Part shown: piece by piece, positions 33,773 through 36,411 of the stretch | How positions within the stretch are numbered: position 1 is the stretch's first letter | Layout: each line of letters opens with the position of its first letter | From: an uncultured Treponema sp. | Lineage (GTDB): Bacteria; Spirochaetota; Spirochaetia; Treponematales; Treponemataceae | DNA length: 36,411 bases | Direction of reading: 5' to 3' | NCBI GenBank assembly: GCA_937915735.1 | Contig: CALGGS010000227.1 | Coordinates: forward strand, 1 to 36,411 | The notes under the pieces: generated by a model | Told to the model about the DNA's origin: nothing | The model's database searches: none | What the model saw: the letters and a program-made list of their open reading frames with translations, nothing else | Program-made: the position numbers and the translations under genes

Positions 33773-35536
33773 ATGAAAAAGTTTTATTCTGTACTTTTGG
33801 CTTTATTCGCTTTTTTTTTCTTTGGCTGTGAGTTTCTTGATGAATTCGAAATAATTCCTGACACAGAAGATACTTGGCACTGGAGAACTTCAAATAACAG
33901 CTTCGTAGTTGGCAGCGACATCAGTTCCGTTACCATTTCCGGCGAGTTAGGCGGAAAAAAGCTTTATTACGCCTTAGTTAATACATCAGACAGCATCATC
34001 GACTCAAAATATGTAAAATATCCAGCCTCTTCAAGCGCCTTCGACGAAATTATTGACTTTCGTTCTGCCGCTTTAAGCTCAAATTCTTTTGAAGACTCTT
34101 ATGAAGACTTAGAGCTTCCATTTTTTAACTCAGATTCAGACACTCACACCGCTCACTTCGCTTTTAAGCCGAAAAAGCCACGGAACTTTTCACGAAGCGC
34201 GAGCGCAACGGACAGTCTTTCAAGGCCTGCAAAATCTCAGATTTTATCTTATGAGGTCGGAAGCACGGCAAAAACTTTTAACATCGTAACCGGAAAGAAC
34301 TCTGGCGGAAACGATGTCTACACCGACGGAGTTCCCGGAACTTTACGGGCATACAATGACACTTGCAATGTCTGGGTTATCGACGATTATTACACGGACG
34401 GAACAGAAGCTGACGGAAAAATCAACAGCTCAAGGGCAGAAAAAATTGCCGCCAAATTCGAATCCCTCTATCCGCTGATTACAAATGTTTTCGGCTACGA
34501 ATTCAACGGGCTTTTGGACGATTACTCCGAAACAGAAGGCTTTTTATACAGCGACTTAGATGAAGTCTGTGACACGGGAAGCAAAATCAACATCGTAATT
34601 TATGATTTATACGGAGACACGACTAGAAAAGATGTTCTCGGATTTTTCTGGTCGGGAGATTATTATTCTGCGGCTTTTGAGGGAGCAGAGCACTCAAACG
34701 AGGGGAAATATTTTTACATCGATTCCTACGCCGCTATCGACAGTTTTGACACGGTTATCTCAACTCTAGCACACGAATTCCAGCACATGATTCACTTCGC
34801 GCAAAAAGATTTATATTTTGAGGGTGAGGGGGAATCTGACACGAACTTTAACGAAATGCTTTCCATGCTCTGCGAAGATATGATGCAAAGCTATCTTGGC
34901 CTTGCTGACAAAGATTCGCCAAAGGGACGGCTGCCGGAATTCGAGCTTTACTATATGAATTCGGGCATCCGCTCTTGGGGAGCAGGTTCTGCATCTTACG
35001 CAAACGCTTACGCCTTCGGCTCATGGCTCTGCCGTCAATACGGAGGAGCAGCCCTCCTTCAGCAGATGATGGAAAATGACTATGTAAACAACGAATGTTT
35101 TGTAAAAGCCGTAAATTCCCTGAACGGAACAGATTACGACTTTGATGATTTATTCGCCCAGTTCGTAAAAGCCTGTCTCGGCGACTCAGACTACACCTTC
35201 AATAAAGCGGCAAGTCAAAAGCTTACATATTCTGACGGCTATACGAACTACAAATACCCGATGACGGCCATAAATTTGTTCGGGAGCTACGGAACATCAG
35301 GCTACAAAAAATATATGAGCTCGGCCGGCTATTACGACGACATTTCTTCTGCCTACACTTACTACGGGCCTGTAATCTTAAAAAGCGGGGTAACCTTAGA
35401 CCTTCCTGCCACCTGGGGAATGACCTTGCATTATTACGGCCAAATTCCAAGCGGGATTGAAAAACTCACCCTGAATTTTACAAGCTCATCCGCCTATACA
35501 AGGGACGGAATGAAGGTCGTGCTTTACATAAAATAA
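33773..35536 (+). CDS. M30-like (hyicolysin-type) metalloprotease lipoprotein
   Basis: 587 aa from ATG 33773 with GAGGAG about 8 nt upstream. The signal SVLLALFAFFFFGC ends in a lipobox-like FFGC, so it is likely lipid-anchored. The zinc motif HExxH is H334-E-F-Q-H338 in STLAHEFQHMIHF, and NEMLSMLCEDM about 30 residues later may give the third ligand. FWSGDYY, GKYFYIDSYAA and the later YANAYAFGSWLCRQYGG fit the M30 peptidase family. About 140 N-terminal residues are a beta-rich domain of unknown type. It would cut proteins outside the cytoplasm. uvrC starts 4 nt after its stop, so they share a transcript, but no functional link is expected. Confidence 0.82.
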   Translation: MKKFYSVLLALFAFFFFGCEFLDEFEIIPDTEDTWHWRTSNNSFVVGSDISSVTISGELGGKKLYYALVNTSDSIIDSKYVKYPASSSAFDEIIDFRSAALSSNSFEDSYEDLELPFFNSDSDTHTAHFAFKPKKPRNFSRSASATDSLSRPAKSQILSYEVGSTAKTFNIVTGKNSGGNDVYTDGVPGTLRAYNDTCNVWVIDDYYTDGTEADGKINSSRAEKIAAKFESLYPLITNVFGYEFNGLLDDYSETEGFLYSDLDEVCDTGSKINIVIYDLYGDTTRKDVLGFFWSGDYYSAAFEGAEHSNEGKYFYIDSYAAIDSFDTVISTLAHEFQHMIHFAQKDLYFEGEGESDTNFNEMLSMLCEDMMQSYLGLADKDSPKGRLPEFELYYMNSGIRSWGAGSASYANAYAFGSWLCRQYGGAALLQQMMENDYVNNECFVKAVNSLNGTDYDFDDLFAQFVKACLGDSDYTFNKAASQKLTYSDGYTNYKYPMTAINLFGSYGTSGYKKYMSSAGYYDDISSAYTYYGPVILKSGVTLDLPATWGMTLHYYGQIPSGIEKLTLNFTSSSAYTRDGMKVVLYIK

Positions 35537-35540
35537 TATT

Positions 35541-36411
35541 ATGACTGCAAAACAAAATCCCGCATACGAAAAGCTTCACGAAACAGCCCGTCGGGCACCC
35601 TCTTCAAGCGGAGTTTATCTCTGGCGAAACAGCGAAGAAACAGTAATTTATGTCGGAAAAGCGAAAAATCTCAAAAACCGCCTCTCATCCTATTTTTCTG
35701 GCGAGCGGGCAATAAAAACGGAGCTTCTAGTCTCCAACGCCGTTTCAATCGAATACATCACGACGGCAAACGAATACGAAGCCTTTTTGCTCGAAAACAA
35801 CTTAATCAAAAAATATACGCCCCGTTACAACATTCAGCTGAAAGACGGAAAAAGCTACCCGGTTTTAAAAATCACGAAGGAAGATTTTCCCCGCTTTTAT
35901 AAGACAAGGCAAGTAAAACGGGGAGACGGCTCGCTTTATTTCGGTCCCTTTCCGGATGCCAGCGCCCTCGACACTTTCATCGACAGCCTTTACAAGGTCT
36001 ACCCTGTCCGCCATTGCAGAACCTTCAAAAAAAGGGAGGCACCATGCATGTATTATCACATCGGACAGTGCAAGGCTCCCTGCTGCTCAAAAATCGACAA
36101 GGAAAGCTATGCCGTCTACATTGAAGAGATTAAGGATTTGCTCGAAGGAAAGGGAAACGAAACAGAGCTTAAAATCACCGCCAAAATGAAGGAAGCGGCC
36201 GCCGCCCTGAACTTTGAGAAGGCTGCCCGCTTGCGGGATGGGCTTCGTGCCCTTACGATTATGCAGAACCAGAACATAGTCGAAGGCTTTTCAAGCGAGG
36301 ACAGGGATTACATAGCCCACTGGCGTGAAGGTGAGCTGGTCAGCTTTACGGTGCTTAAAATCCGGGACGGAAAGCTTTTGGGCCGTGACAATTACCGGGT
36401 GGAGAGCATGA
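35541..36411 (+). CDS. uvrC: UvrABC excinuclease subunit C, N-terminal part
   Basis: The first 290 codons are present; the gene runs off the right edge. The GIY-YIG nuclease domain is at about 20-105 (SGVYLWRN..., VIYVGKAKNLKNRLSSYF with the catalytic Arg, NEYEAFLLENNLIKKYTPRYNI). A Cys-rich stretch follows (CRTF...PCMYYHIGQCKAPC), then the UVR UvrB-binding motif at about 211-235 (MKEAAAALNFEKAARLRDGL). UvrC makes both incisions at damaged DNA in nucleotide excision repair. No ribosome-binding site is seen; the 4-nt gap to the protease gene suggests translational re-initiation. Confidence 0.95.
   Translation, partial: MTAKQNPAYEKLHETARRAPSSSGVYLWRNSEETVIYVGKAKNLKNRLSSYFSGERAIKTELLVSNAVSIEYITTANEYEAFLLENNLIKKYTPRYNIQLKDGKSYPVLKITKEDFPRFYKTRQVKRGDGSLYFGPFPDASALDTFIDSLYKVYPVRHCRTFKKREAPCMYYHIGQCKAPCCSKIDKESYAVYIEEIKDLLEGKGNETELKITAKMKEAAAALNFEKAARLRDGLRALTIMQNQNIVEGFSSEDRDYIAHWREGELVSFTVLKIRDGKLLGRDNYRVESM

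Noticed and set aside
33663..33893. 77-residue N-terminal extension of the LamG protein
   Set aside because: Basic low-complexity sequence that overlaps the protease gene; the signal segment and ATG at 33662 give a normal exported protein.

Overview
The window looks like a chromosome segment from a spirochaete of the genus Treponema, most plausibly a gut or rumen species that grows on plant pectin. The genus call is inference from family recognition only. It rests on a giant SpiroCoCo-type coiled-coil protein, a CarD-ispD-ispF cluster, an excisionase-like HTH fused to PTS EIIA, several lipoproteins, and the start of uronate isomerase (uxaC) alongside a very large modular pectinesterase lipoprotein.

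Layout. 1-139 (-): start of uxaC. 276-2191 (+): CarD-like regulator with an acidic tail, then ispD and ispF. 2193-2386: structured repeat element. 2411-8545 (-): 2044-aa membrane-anchored coiled coil. 8597-10282 (-): HAD phosphatase and aldose-1-epimerase-like protein. 10392-15150 (+): exported protein, aroB and an M16 peptidase pair. 15157-16760 (-): PilZ protein and HTH-EIIA protein. 16988-19824 (+): anchored beta-propeller-like protein, degenerate M23 protein and RluA-type pseudouridine synthase. 19835-19906: second copy of the repeat. 19942-21060 (-): shared sugar-ABC ATPase. 21241-23700 (+): TrpY/TrpZ-like ABC permease and ATPase, then an SDR. 23713-25210: accessory patch of toxin-antitoxin-like modules. 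25321-29506 (-): pectinesterase. 29879-32085 (+): sugar-sensor/AraC-type regulator. 32097-33662 (-): LamG/FN3 protein. 33773-36411 (+): M30-like lipoprotein protease and the start of uvrC.

Three things stand out. (1) The pectinesterase and its divergent regulator are each out of frame with their best start. The regulator is broken exactly at an 8-G tract, so one added G gives a full 735-aa protein. The pectinesterase is broken within its signal peptide by one extra base. This suggests phase variation of a pectin-use locus, or paired assembly errors. (2) At 24897-25209 there is a complete, apparently unannotated type I toxin-antitoxin locus: a 28-aa hydrophobic peptide with a near-consensus promoter and a convergent antisense RNA with its own promoter and terminator. 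It abuts a DUF4160 gene that has lost its 5' half. (3) At least seven genes have a -10 box 6-8 nt before the start codon and no Shine-Dalgarno sequence, which implies widespread leaderless mRNAs.

All domain calls come from reading motifs by eye; no database search was run.
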